From Paenibacillus sp. EZ-K15 (GTDB lineage: Bacteria > Bacillota > Bacilli > Paenibacillales > Paenibacillaceae), in the NCBI RefSeq assembly GCF_002573715.1, contig NZ_PDHM01000004.1, positions 1 to 56,876 on the forward strand: 56,876 nucleotides of DNA, in the 5' to 3' direction. The translations under genes were made by a program, and so were the position numbers. The notes beneath the pieces were generated by a model. That model did no database searches, was not told the DNA's origin, and saw nothing but the letters and a program-made list of their open reading frames with translations. Of the stretch, positions 35,000-43,713 are shown in pieces. Position 1 is the first letter of the stretch, and each line of letters starts with the position of its first letter.

Positions 35000-37180
35000 A
35001 TGGTTCTAACCTTAATCAACGCACTGCTCTTTGTCTTGATCACCGGTTGGGCGGTGTATATGTTCGCCACCGTGGTGTATCGCCGGTACCTGTATATCCG
35101 TTTGGGCAAGCCAGCGAATCTGAAGAAGGATCTGAAGGAACGCTTGAGCCAATTCGCCATCCAGGTATTCGGACAGAGCAAGCTGTTTAAGGACCGCAAG
35201 AGCGGCATCATGCACTTTATCGTGTTTTACGGATTTATCATTTTACAGTTCGGTGCGCTCGACATCATCTGGAAGGGATTGTCCGGCCACAGCCTGCCGA
35301 TTCCGGGGCACGCCGGCTTTATTCTCATGCAGGAGATTACGGTTGCGTTGATCCTGCTGGCCATCGGATATGCGGCATATCGCCGCTATGGCGAGAAGCT
35401 AAAACGGCTCAAGCGGGGCTGGAAGCCAAGCATTGTCGTGTTTTTCATCACCACGCTGATGGCTTCGGTGCTGCTGACGATGGCTTTTGAACGGCTCATG
35501 GAAGGACTGGCGTGGTCGGCCATGGCACCGATCTCCTCCAGTATTGCGGCCGTGTTTGCCTGGATGCCGCCGGTGGCGGTTACGGTTTGTTATTACGTGT
35601 TCTGGTGGCTGCATCTGTTGATTCTGTTGTCGTTCCTCATCTATGTGCCGCAATCGAAGCATTTTCACCTCATTACGGCGCCGATCAACATTCTGGTCCG
35701 CCGCACCGATCCCCCGGGCAAGCTCAGCAAGCTGGATCTGGAGGATGAAGAAGCCGAGGAATTCGGGGTAGGCAAGATTGAGGACTTTACACAGAAGCAG
35801 ATGCTCGATTTTTATGCATGCGTTGAATGTGGAAGGTGCACCAACGTGTGCCCGGCCTCGAATACAGGCAAGCTGCTGTCGCCGATGCATATGATTGTGA
35901 AGCTAAGGGATCATCTCACGGAAAAAGGTGCCGCGCTCACCTCCAAATCGGCATGGATGCCGGCCTCTGTGTTTGGATCGCCGGGCGTTCACTCCATGGG
36001 CGCAACGGATCTGGCCCTTGTCGGCTGGAAGGGCGAGGGCATTACCGATATCGGACCGACGATGGACGTTCAGAAGCGCTCCTGGCATCAGGTCGAGGGC
36101 GTAGACCCGAAGGACATTCAATTGATCGGCGGCGTCATGACGGAAGAAGAGATTTGGGCGTGCACGACCTGTCGCAACTGCGAGGATCAATGTCCGGTTG
36201 CGAATGAGCATGTTGACAAAATCGTGGACCTTCGGCGTCATCTCGTTCTGATGGAGGGCAGTGTGCCGCAGGAAGGCCAGCGGGCGATGCAAAACATCGA
36301 GCGACAAGGCAACCCCTGGGGAATCAGCCGCGCGGACCGGAGCAAGTGGGTGAAGGAGGTCGATCCGGAAGGGACGTTGGATCTGAAGATTCCGACCGTG
36401 AAGGAAAATCCGGATTTCGACGTGCTGTTCTTTGTCGGCTCCATGGGCTCTTACGACAATCGCAGCCGCAAGATCACCAAGGCCTTTGTCCGGCTTATGA
36501 ATGAAGCGGGCGTCAATTTCGCCATTCTCGGAAACGAGGAGAAGAATTCGGGCGATACGCCGCGCCGGATGGGCAATGAATTTCTGTTCCAGCAGCTGTG
36601 CACGGAGAACATCGAGACATTCCAGAAGTACGATGTGAAACGAATCGTGACGGCTTGTCCGCATACCTTCAATATTTTGAAGAACGAGTATCCGGAGTTT
36701 GGGCTTGAAGCCGAGGTCATTCATCATACGGAGCTGCTGGACCAGCTGGTGAAGGAAGGGCGTCTTCAGCCTAAATATCAGGTTCAGGAGAAAATCACCT
36801 ATCATGACTCCTGCTACCTGGGACGGTATAACGACGTGTATGATCAGCCGCGCAGCGTGCTTCGCGCCATACCTGGCGTCGAGCTCCTGGAGATGGAGCG
36901 GAATCGCGAGAATGGCATGTGCTGCGGGGCCGGCGGCGGGCAGATGTGGATGGAGGAAGATGCGGGCAAGCGCGTGAATCTGGCGCGTACCGAGCAGGCG
37001 CTGGCCGTATCCCCGACGATGATCAGTTCAGCCTGTCCGTTCTGTCTGACGATGCTGGAGGACGGTACGAAGCTGAAGGAAGTGGAAGAAAGCGTAAAAA
37101 CGCGAGATATCGCGGAAATCCTGGAGTTATCCGTATTCGGTCTATCCGAAATCCATGAACAGGAGGTCGTTGTGCAATGA
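35000..37180 (+). CDS. fadF: Membrane (Fe-S) electron-transfer protein of beta-oxidation
   Basis: A 726-residue heterodisulfide-reductase-like protein. About six membrane helices in residues 1-225 (NarI-like haem-binding region) are followed by two 4Fe-4S motifs, CVECGRCTNVCP near 275 and CTTCRNCEDQCP near 390, then two CCG domains (YHDSCYLGRYND and MCCGAGGGQMW). Bacillus FadF (YwjF) has this layout and is thought to carry electrons from EtfAB to the quinone pool. The ATG is at 35000 with AAGGGG a little upstream. Its stop overlaps the fadN start (ATGA). It is the first gene of the plus-strand arm. Confidence 0.93.
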   Translation: MVLTLINALLFVLITGWAVYMFATVVYRRYLYIRLGKPANLKKDLKERLSQFAIQVFGQSKLFKDRKSGIMHFIVFYGFIILQFGALDIIWKGLSGHSLPIPGHAGFILMQEITVALILLAIGYAAYRRYGEKLKRLKRGWKPSIVVFFITTLMASVLLTMAFERLMEGLAWSAMAPISSSIAAVFAWMPPVAVTVCYYVFWWLHLLILLSFLIYVPQSKHFHLITAPINILVRRTDPPGKLSKLDLEDEEAEEFGVGKIEDFTQKQMLDFYACVECGRCTNVCPASNTGKLLSPMHMIVKLRDHLTEKGAALTSKSAWMPASVFGSPGVHSMGATDLALVGWKGEGITDIGPTMDVQKRSWHQVEGVDPKDIQLIGGVMTEEEIWACTTCRNCEDQCPVANEHVDKIVDLRRHLVLMEGSVPQEGQRAMQNIERQGNPWGISRADRSKWVKEVDPEGTLDLKIPTVKENPDFDVLFFVGSMGSYDNRSRKITKAFVRLMNEAGVNFAILGNEEKNSGDTPRRMGNEFLFQQLCTENIETFQKYDVKRIVTACPHTFNILKNEYPEFGLEAEVIHHTELLDQLVKEGRLQPKYQVQEKITYHDSCYLGRYNDVYDQPRSVLRAIPGVELLEMERNRENGMCCGAGGGQMWMEEDAGKRVNLARTEQALAVSPTMISSACPFCLTMLEDGTKLKEVEESVKTRDIAEILELSVFGLSEIHEQEVVVQ

Positions 37181-39618
37181 GTAATACCATTACCAAGGAA
37201 GTCGTCAGCGGTTCCGGTGTCGCAAGTCGAAACATAACTAAAGCCGCCGTGATCGGCTCTGGCGTCATGGGGTCGGGGATCGCCGCCCATCTCGCCAATG
37301 CAGGCATTCCCTGCCTGCTGCTCGACATCGTTCCGAAATCCTTAACCGCGGAAGAGGAAAAAGCCGGATTGTCGCTGGATCATCCAAAGGTACGAAACGG
37401 GCTTGCCTCCAAAGCCATTGCGGCTCTGCCTAAATCCAGCACGGCTCCGCTGTACAGCGCCGATTTTGTGGGCCGGATCACCCCGGGCAATACCGAGGAT
37501 CATCTGAGCCAACTGAAGGACGTGGACTGGATCATTGAGGTGGTCACGGAGCGCCTGGAAATCAAAAAGAGCATCTTCAAGCAGATTGAAGGCGTGCGTA
37601 AGGAAGGATCGATCGTCAGCACGAACACCTCGGGCATTTCCGTCAATGCGATGGTCGAGGACTGCAGCGAGGAATTTCGCAGCCATTTCCTGGGGACGCA
37701 CTTCTTCAATCCGCCTCGTCATATGAAGCTGCTGGAGATTATTCCGGGCTTTGATACCGATCCGGACATTACGAAGTTTATGGTTGAATTTTGCACGAAG
37801 CGCCTTGGTAAAGGGGTTGTGCTTGCGAAGGACACGCCGAATTTCATCTCGAACCGGATCGGCACCTACGGTCTTCTGGTCACGCTGCAGGAAATGGTGA
37901 AGAACAGCTATACCGTGGAGGAAGTAGATGCGGCCACCGGTCCTGTTCTGGGGCGTCCGAAGAGCGCCACCTTCCGGACACTGGATCTGGTCGGCATCGA
38001 TACGTTTGTCCATGTGGCCAGAAACGTGTACGACTCCGTACCGGACGGCGAGGAGAAAGACGTGTTCACGGTGCCTGACGTCATGAATGAGCTTGTCGCG
38101 CGCGGCTGGACCGGGGAGAAGGGCGGCCAGGGCTTCTATAAAAAAGTAAAAGGCGATCAAGGCAGCAAAATCCTATCACTCAATCTGTCCACGATGGAGT
38201 ACAATCCGAGCGCCAAAGTGAGCTCCGCTTCCATCGAAGCCGCCAAAGCGGTGAAGGGAGCCAAGCGGAAGATCAAGGCATTCCTCGGTACGCAGGATCG
38301 TTACTCGGAACTGGCTTGGAATGTATTGAAGCAAGTGCTTGTCTATGCGGCCGACAAGCTGGGAGAGATCGCCGATTCCATTCAGGACATCGACAACGCG
38401 ATGAAATGGGGGTTCAACTGGGAGCTCGGACCATTCGAGACCTGGGATCTGATCGGACTGCCTGAATCCGTGCAGCGTATAGAAGCGGAGGGGATGACGG
38501 TTCCAGCTTGGGTGAAGGATTGGATTGCCGCCGGCAACAAGTCCTTCTATCAGCAGAAGGACGGCGAGGTGTTCCATTATTTCAAAGGTGAGTATAAGGG
38601 TGTAGAGGTTCAGCCTGAGCTGATCTCGCTGCAAGCGCTCAAATCGCAAAACCGGGTCATTCGCTCGAATACGGGGGCGAACCTGATCGACATTGGGGAT
38701 GGCGTAGCGTGTCTTGAATTCACTTCCCCGAACAATGCGATCGGTGCCGATATCTTGGTCATGATCCAGCAGAGCGTAGAAGAGATTCGGGCGAATTACC
38801 GCGGGCTGGTGCTGGCGAACGAAGGCCGCAACTTCTGCGTCGGCGCCAACCTGATGCTCATGCTGATGGAAGCGCAGAGCGGCGACTGGGATGAGGTGGA
38901 TGACATCATCCGTCTGTTCCAGGGCAGCATGATGAAGCTGAAAGCGCTGGAGAAGCCGGTTGTGGCTGCGCCTCACCGGATGACACTGGGTGGCGGCGTG
39001 GAGGCCTGTCTTCCGGCCGACCGGATCATCTTCTCGGCAGAGACCTATTTCGGTCTCGTGGAGACCGGAGTGGGTCTCATTCCGGCAGGCGGCGGCTGCA
39101 AGGAGCTGGCGCTCATGACCAGCAACCGCCATCCCGACAAGGAGAGCGACCTCCAGCCGGAGATTAACAAAATCTTCGAGATGGTGGCGATGGCGAAGGC
39201 ATCGAACAGCGGACATGAAGCGATCCGCATGGGTTATGGGCGTAGCGGGGATACGGTGGTTATGAATCAGGACTACCGGATCTATGAAGCGAAGCAGGCG
39301 GTATTAGAGATGGACCGGGCAGGCTATGTTCCGCCGCAGCCGGGGAAAGCCCGCGTTGTCGGCCGCGACGGCCGGGCCGTGCTCCAGATGGGCGCCATCG
39401 ACATGAAGCGCAGCGGTTATATCAGCGATCACGATCTGTTGATCGCGAAGAAGCTGGCGCACATCTTAACCGGCGGCGATGTTCCTGCGGGAACCGTGGT
39501 GAGCGAGCAGCATCTGCTCGACCTCGAACGCGAAGCGTTCCTCAGCCTGCTCGGGGAGGTCAAAACCCAGCAGCGCATGCAGCATATGCTGGCGAAAGGC
39601 AAGCCGCTGCGGAATTAG
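37177..39618 (+). CDS. fadN: 3-hydroxyacyl-CoA dehydrogenase/enoyl-CoA hydratase
   Basis: A bifunctional enzyme of 813 residues. The N-terminal NAD-binding loop is AVIGSGVMGSGIAAHLA (residues 25-41), then the dehydrogenase catalytic segment FLGTHFFNPPRHMKLLEIIPG near 170-190 (His and Asn). The crotonase part near 530-680 has LANEGRNFCVGANL and the second oxyanion segment. It hydrates trans-2-enoyl-CoA and oxidises the 3-hydroxy product with NAD. The dehydrogenase-first order and length match Bacillus FadN. It is coupled to fadF by a 4 bp overlap and followed by fadA after ~230 bp. Confidence 0.95.
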   Translation: MSNTITKEVVSGSGVASRNITKAAVIGSGVMGSGIAAHLANAGIPCLLLDIVPKSLTAEEEKAGLSLDHPKVRNGLASKAIAALPKSSTAPLYSADFVGRITPGNTEDHLSQLKDVDWIIEVVTERLEIKKSIFKQIEGVRKEGSIVSTNTSGISVNAMVEDCSEEFRSHFLGTHFFNPPRHMKLLEIIPGFDTDPDITKFMVEFCTKRLGKGVVLAKDTPNFISNRIGTYGLLVTLQEMVKNSYTVEEVDAATGPVLGRPKSATFRTLDLVGIDTFVHVARNVYDSVPDGEEKDVFTVPDVMNELVARGWTGEKGGQGFYKKVKGDQGSKILSLNLSTMEYNPSAKVSSASIEAAKAVKGAKRKIKAFLGTQDRYSELAWNVLKQVLVYAADKLGEIADSIQDIDNAMKWGFNWELGPFETWDLIGLPESVQRIEAEGMTVPAWVKDWIAAGNKSFYQQKDGEVFHYFKGEYKGVEVQPELISLQALKSQNRVIRSNTGANLIDIGDGVACLEFTSPNNAIGADILVMIQQSVEEIRANYRGLVLANEGRNFCVGANLMLMLMEAQSGDWDEVDDIIRLFQGSMMKLKALEKPVVAAPHRMTLGGGVEACLPADRIIFSAETYFGLVETGVGLIPAGGGCKELALMTSNRHPDKESDLQPEINKIFEMVAMAKASNSGHEAIRMGYGRSGDTVVMNQDYRIYEAKQAVLEMDRAGYVPPQPGKARVVGRDGRAVLQMGAIDMKRSGYISDHDLLIAKKLAHILTGGDVPAGTVVSEQHLLDLEREAFLSLLGEVKTQQRMQHMLAKGKPLRN

Positions 39619-39848
39619 GGCTTTAAGAGAGCTGCTTCAGCTAAGAGTTACATCATCATTCGCAACGTGCGATTCGCCAAATCGACGGTGCATATAGAAC
39701 ATGGTGGCAGGTTATCCATGCTGGCGAAGTTTAATGATGGAGACTCTTTAATCAGTTCCACCGTTACGAATTCATTTCACGGCCGACTAGCGGCCCGCAA
39801 TCATATCGGTATTGGATCCAACCATTTCAAGTTGATGAGGTGAATGGC

Positions 39849-41039
39849 ATGAGAGAAGCAGTCATAGTATCCCTTGCCCGTACTCCGGTGGGGAAGGCGA
39901 AGAAGGGCAGTTTTGCCCAGACGCGCGTGGAGGATCTCGGCAAAGCCGTACTGGAAGCCGTCATTGAACGTGCGCCGGGCCTGAAAAAAGAGGATGTCGA
40001 GGACATTATCCTCGGCTGCGCGATGCCGGAAGGCGAGCAAGGCCTGAATGTCGCGCGGATTATCTCGCTGTATGCGGGATATCCCGTGACGGTACCCGCG
40101 CTGACCGTCAATCGTTTCTGTTCCTCGGGACTTCAGGCGATCGCTTTCGCGGCGGAGCGCATTATGCTCGGTCATGCCGAGGTGATCGTCGCTGGCGGCG
40201 TCGAGAGCATGAGCCATGTGCCGATGACCGGCTTCAAGCCGGCGCCGCATCCGACGATTGTCGAAGAGATGTCAGAGGTGTACATCGGCATGGGGCATAC
40301 CGCGGAAGAGGTGGCCCGCCGCTTCGGCATCACCCGCGAGGCGCAGGATGCCTTCGCGGCCAGCAGCCACCGCAAAGCTGCCGCCGCCATCGCGGAAGGC
40401 AAGTTCCGGGACGAGATCGTACCGGTGAACGTAACGCTGGCTGCGGCCGACGAGCAGGGCAAGGTGCGCAGCAAAACCTTCGCCTTCGATACGGATGAAG
40501 GGGTTCGGCCGGACACGACTCCGGATGTGCTGGGCAAACTGAAGCCGGCTTTTGCCCTCGGCGGCTCAGTTACCGCGGGTAACGCGTCGCAGACGAGTGA
40601 CGGCGCGGCGGCGGTTGCCGTTATGAGCCGCGAGAAAGCGGAGCAGCTGGGCCTTACCCCGCTGGCTACCTTCAAGTCGTTTGCCCTGGCAGGCGTAGAG
40701 CCGGAAATTATGGGCGTCGGCCCAGTCGAAGCGATCCCGAAGGCCCTCCGCATGGCGGGGATCGAGCTGGATCAAGTGGATGTGTTCGAGATTAACGAAG
40801 CGTTCGCTTCGCAATGCCTCCACATCATTCGCGCTTTGGGTATCGACGAGAGCAAAGTCAACGTCAATGGCGGCGCCATTGCGCTCGGCCATCCGCTCGG
40901 CTGCACCGGTGCCAAGCTGACCGTCAGCCTCGTCTCCGAGCTGGCCCGCCGCGGCGGCGGCTACGGCGTCGTGAGCATGTGTATCGGCGGCGGCATGGGC
41001 GCCGCGGGGGTGTTCGAGGTGCACGCGGCTGGGGCGTAA
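39849..41039 (+). CDS. fadA: Acetyl-CoA C-acyltransferase (thiolase)
   Basis: A 396-residue degradative thiolase that releases acetyl-CoA from 3-ketoacyl-CoA. The acyl-enzyme Cys is in NRFCSSGLQAIAFAAE near residue 88, the His in EINEAFASQC (NEAF box) and NVNGGAIALGHPLGCTGAK near 350, and the second Cys in VSMCIGGGMGAAGVFE near 380. ATG 39849 has GAGG eight bases upstream; a GTG three codons earlier is open. The ~785 bp gap after it, before fadE, is long for an operon and filled with repeats and hairpins. Confidence 0.95.
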   Translation: MREAVIVSLARTPVGKAKKGSFAQTRVEDLGKAVLEAVIERAPGLKKEDVEDIILGCAMPEGEQGLNVARIISLYAGYPVTVPALTVNRFCSSGLQAIAFAAERIMLGHAEVIVAGGVESMSHVPMTGFKPAPHPTIVEEMSEVYIGMGHTAEEVARRFGITREAQDAFAASSHRKAAAAIAEGKFRDEIVPVNVTLAAADEQGKVRSKTFAFDTDEGVRPDTTPDVLGKLKPAFALGGSVTAGNASQTSDGAAAVAVMSREKAEQLGLTPLATFKSFALAGVEPEIMGVGPVEAIPKALRMAGIELDQVDVFEINEAFASQCLHIIRALGIDESKVNVNGGAIALGHPLGCTGAKLTVSLVSELARRGGGYGVVSMCIGGGMGAAGVFEVHAAGA

Positions 41040-41145
41040 ATGTTGTAGCAGAGCTCGCTTCCAAGTCCCTCAAAGAACTTGGAGAGGCACAGCAGGTACG
41101 ATTCGCGCTCTAAGCACGAGAAACTACTTGTTCCCGCTCAGAAGG

Positions 41146-41330
41146 TGTGAACTCCCGCAATAAGTCTCAAGGGAGCATGGGAACTCTCAGTAAGCCGAAC
41201 TCTTCTTGGAGCTGATCAGTAGTTGTGAATTCCTTCTATTAATTCCTCCCGGGCCTAGGAGCCACCAAGCAGGTGTGAGTTCATCTATAAGTCCTCAAGG
41301 GGCTAGTAGCTCCCAAGCAAGGACTTTGGA
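41146..41330. repeat. Degenerate tandem units after fadA
   Basis: Three units begin GTGTGAACTC (41146), TTGTGAATTC (41225) and GTGTGAGTTC (41274). They continue with a 'tataagtcctcaagg'-like stretch and end with 'gagc(t)cccaagca'-like text. Spacing is about 80 and 50 bp. No reading frame runs through them. Their likeness is clear only in the latter two. Confidence 0.45.
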
Positions 41331-41450
41331 AAGTTAGTTTAAAAATGTTTCTGAATTGTATTCGATGAACATATCTAGGTTTTCGATATCAAGTCTACTG
41401 ATCTTCTATTAATGCATGACCAGTCTATTCACTCTGAATTGTAGTTTCAA

Positions 41451-41486
41451 TGCCGTGTCCGCTCCGTACACGGACCGGACACGGCA
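41451..41486. other. Strong 36 bp palindrome
   Basis: TGCCGTGTCCG and CGGACACGGCA are perfect 11-base inverted arms around an inner TCCG/CGGA. There is no T run, so it is not a standard terminator. It could be a protein site or an RNA hairpin in the fadA-fadE gap. Confidence 0.7.
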
Positions 41487-41571
41487 CCACTCACTCCAAC
41501 CACAGGGGAGTGCAAGGATAGCCGGTCGTAGAGGTTTGAACTTAGGAGATTCACTAGTGTGCGCCAACCTA

Positions 41572-41701
41572 GCGGAGAGGGCGGAATTGTACTGGAGAAA
41601 CGAAGTGGTCGCCTTTGAGTTTGGATTTCTTCTACTTATAGAGCCATTCCTTGAAATCCAAACTCAACAGCGATCGGAAGTACAATCCGCACGCGGAGAG
41701 G
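41572..41701 (+). repeat. Long-hairpin intergenic element, copy B
   Basis: The second copy of the element at 16265-16390. The outer stem is GCGGAATTGTAC (41581-41592) with GTACAATCCGC (41680-41690). The inner stem is 41610-41629 (CGCCTTTGAGTTTGGATTTC) with 41653-41672 (GAAATCCAAACTCAACAGCG), paired at nearly every position. CGGAGAGG occurs on both edges (41573 and 41694). It lies 120 bp before fadE in the coding direction, so it should be in the transcript leader. Confidence 0.8.
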
Positions 41702-41823
41702 ACACTATTGCACCACAGTCACGCATACATCATCTATGATCAACCAGCAAGTCGCAACCTAACAACACCAAGGCAATTCATTGCTCTCCACCTTATTCCA
41801 CATTCCGAAAGGGGAAACCAATC

Positions 41824-43614
41824 ATGAGCGATAACCAAACCAAAGAACCGAAAATCAAAGGCGGCAGCTTTGTCATCGATAATCCCGATATGCAGCGCAT
41901 CCTGACACCGGAGGATTTCACGGAAGAGCACCGCATGATCGGTGAGACGGTGCGTGATTTTATCGATGGGGAAGTCGTGCCGCACGATGAAGAGCTGGAG
42001 AAGCTCAATTACGAGATGACGGTAGACCTGCTTCGCAAAGCAGGCGAGTTGGGCCTGCTCGGGGCCGATGTGCCGGAGCCGTTCGGCGGGATCGGTCTGG
42101 ATAAGGTCAGTTCTACGATTATTAACGAAAACTTGGCGAAGGGATCGTCCTTTGCGCTTTCCTTCGGGGCTCATGTCGGGATCGGAACGCTGCCAATCGT
42201 GTTCTTCGGCACGACCGAGCAGAAACAGAAGTACCTGCCGGATCTGTCGACCGGCGCGAAAATCGCGGCTTATTGCTTGACGGAGCCGACCTCCGGCTCG
42301 GATGCGCTGGGTGCCAAAACGACGGCACGCCTGTCCGACGACGGAGACTATTATATTTTGAACGGATCGAAGCTATATATAACTAACGCCGGATTTGCGG
42401 ATATCTTTATCGTCTACGCCAAGATCGACGGAGAGCACTTCACCGCGTTCATTGTCGAGAAGGAGATGGAAGGCTTTACACTCGGACCGGAGGAGAAGAA
42501 GATGGGCATCAAGGGCTCGTCGACGCGTCCGCTCTTTTTCGAAGACGTGAAGGTGCCGAAGGAGAACTTGCTCGGCGAGATCGGCAAAGGCCACCGGATT
42601 GCCTTCAACATCCTGAACATCGGAAGGTATAAATTGGCAGCCGGCACCGTCGGTGCGGCGAAGGAATCGATCGAGCTGAGCGCGAAATATGCTAACACCC
42701 GTAAACAGTTCGATACGCCAATCTCGCAGTTCCCGCTCATGCGTAAGAAGCTGGCCGAGATGAACATCACCACCTTCGTGATGGAGAGTATGGTGTACCG
42801 TACGGCAGGTCTGCTGGAGGAAGCGATGCAGGACATCGATTACAACAACGAGGATGCCGGAATCCACTCGGCTGCCGCGATCTCCGACTATGCCATTGAA
42901 TGCTCGATCAACAAGGTGTTCTGTTCGGAAGGACTGGATAACGTAGCAGACGAAGCGGTGCAGATTCACGGGGGCTATGGGTATATCCAAGAGTACAAAG
43001 TGGAACGCATCTATCGGGACTCCCGCATCAACCGCATCTTTGAAGGCACGAACGAGATCAACCGGCTCCTGATTCCGGGTACACTTGTGAAGAAGGCCAT
43101 GAAGGGCGAGATCGCGCTCCTGCAAAAAGCGCAAGGTCTCCAAGGTGAGCTGCTGCAACTGGTACCTGGTCAAACCTTCGAAGGCACACTGGAGCAGGAA
43201 GCGCACTTCCTGGACATGAGCAAGAAGATTTTCCTCCTCGCGGGTGGTTTGGCGGTACAGAAGTTCGGCACGAAGCTGGAGAAAGAGCAGGAGGTCTTGT
43301 CTAATCTGGCGGATATGATGATTGATATTTATGCCCTTGAAAGTGCGCTGCTGCGTACCCGCAAGCAAATCGAACGCACCTCCGAGGAAAAAGCAGCCAG
43401 CATGATCGAGATGACGCAGGTGTTTGCATACGAGGCGTTCCAGCGCATTGAGGCACTCGCAAAAGAGACGCTGGCCTCGGTGGAAACCGGTGATATGCTG
43501 CGCATGCAGCTGTCGGTGCTCAAGAAACTGACACGTTGCACGCCGGTCGATACGGTGGCCCTCAAGCGCAGCATCGCGGCCCGTGTCGTCAAGAACGAAC
43601 GGTACACACTGTAG
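41824..43614 (+). CDS. fadE: Acyl-CoA dehydrogenase
   Basis: A 596-residue FAD enzyme that introduces the 2,3 double bond in acyl-CoA and gives electrons to EtfAB. Signatures are AYCLTEPTSGSDALGAKTTA (residues ~140-160), LYITNAGFADIFIVYAK, the C-terminal VQIHGGYGYIQEYKVERIYRDSRI (Q-x-hGG-xG) and FEGTNEINRLLIPG with the catalytic Glu in the usual E-G-T-N-E position. An extra C-terminal domain of ~190 residues is normal for Bacillus FadE. AAAGGGG precedes the ATG. It is set apart from fadA by the repeat-rich gap. Confidence 0.95.
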   Translation: MSDNQTKEPKIKGGSFVIDNPDMQRILTPEDFTEEHRMIGETVRDFIDGEVVPHDEELEKLNYEMTVDLLRKAGELGLLGADVPEPFGGIGLDKVSSTIINENLAKGSSFALSFGAHVGIGTLPIVFFGTTEQKQKYLPDLSTGAKIAAYCLTEPTSGSDALGAKTTARLSDDGDYYILNGSKLYITNAGFADIFIVYAKIDGEHFTAFIVEKEMEGFTLGPEEKKMGIKGSSTRPLFFEDVKVPKENLLGEIGKGHRIAFNILNIGRYKLAAGTVGAAKESIELSAKYANTRKQFDTPISQFPLMRKKLAEMNITTFVMESMVYRTAGLLEEAMQDIDYNNEDAGIHSAAAISDYAIECSINKVFCSEGLDNVADEAVQIHGGYGYIQEYKVERIYRDSRINRIFEGTNEINRLLIPGTLVKKAMKGEIALLQKAQGLQGELLQLVPGQTFEGTLEQEAHFLDMSKKIFLLAGGLAVQKFGTKLEKEQEVLSNLADMMIDIYALESALLRTRKQIERTSEEKAASMIEMTQVFAYEAFQRIEALAKETLASVETGDMLRMQLSVLKKLTRCTPVDTVALKRSIAARVVKNERYTL

Positions 43615-43713
43615 CACCCGGCACCGAAAGAGATGTGAATGTAGCCTGAAAAGAGAGAGATTTTTCTTGGAGTAGGAAAGAAGGAGCATTCCTTAGGAAA
43701 GGGTTGGTTTTGT

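Noticed and set aside
41146..41330. CRISPR-like array in the fadA-fadE gap
   Set aside because: Units are few, unequal and degenerate, spacing is irregular and there are no cas genes, so it is not a CRISPR array.
41146..41720. T-box or other known riboswitch
   Set aside because: No T-box TGGNACCGCG-type sequence or anti-terminator was found, and downstream genes are not aminoacyl or amino-acid genes.
42373..43689. A 438-codon minus-strand frame opposite fadE
   Set aside because: Antisense to a gene with all acyl-CoA dehydrogenase motifs; composition is a shadow.
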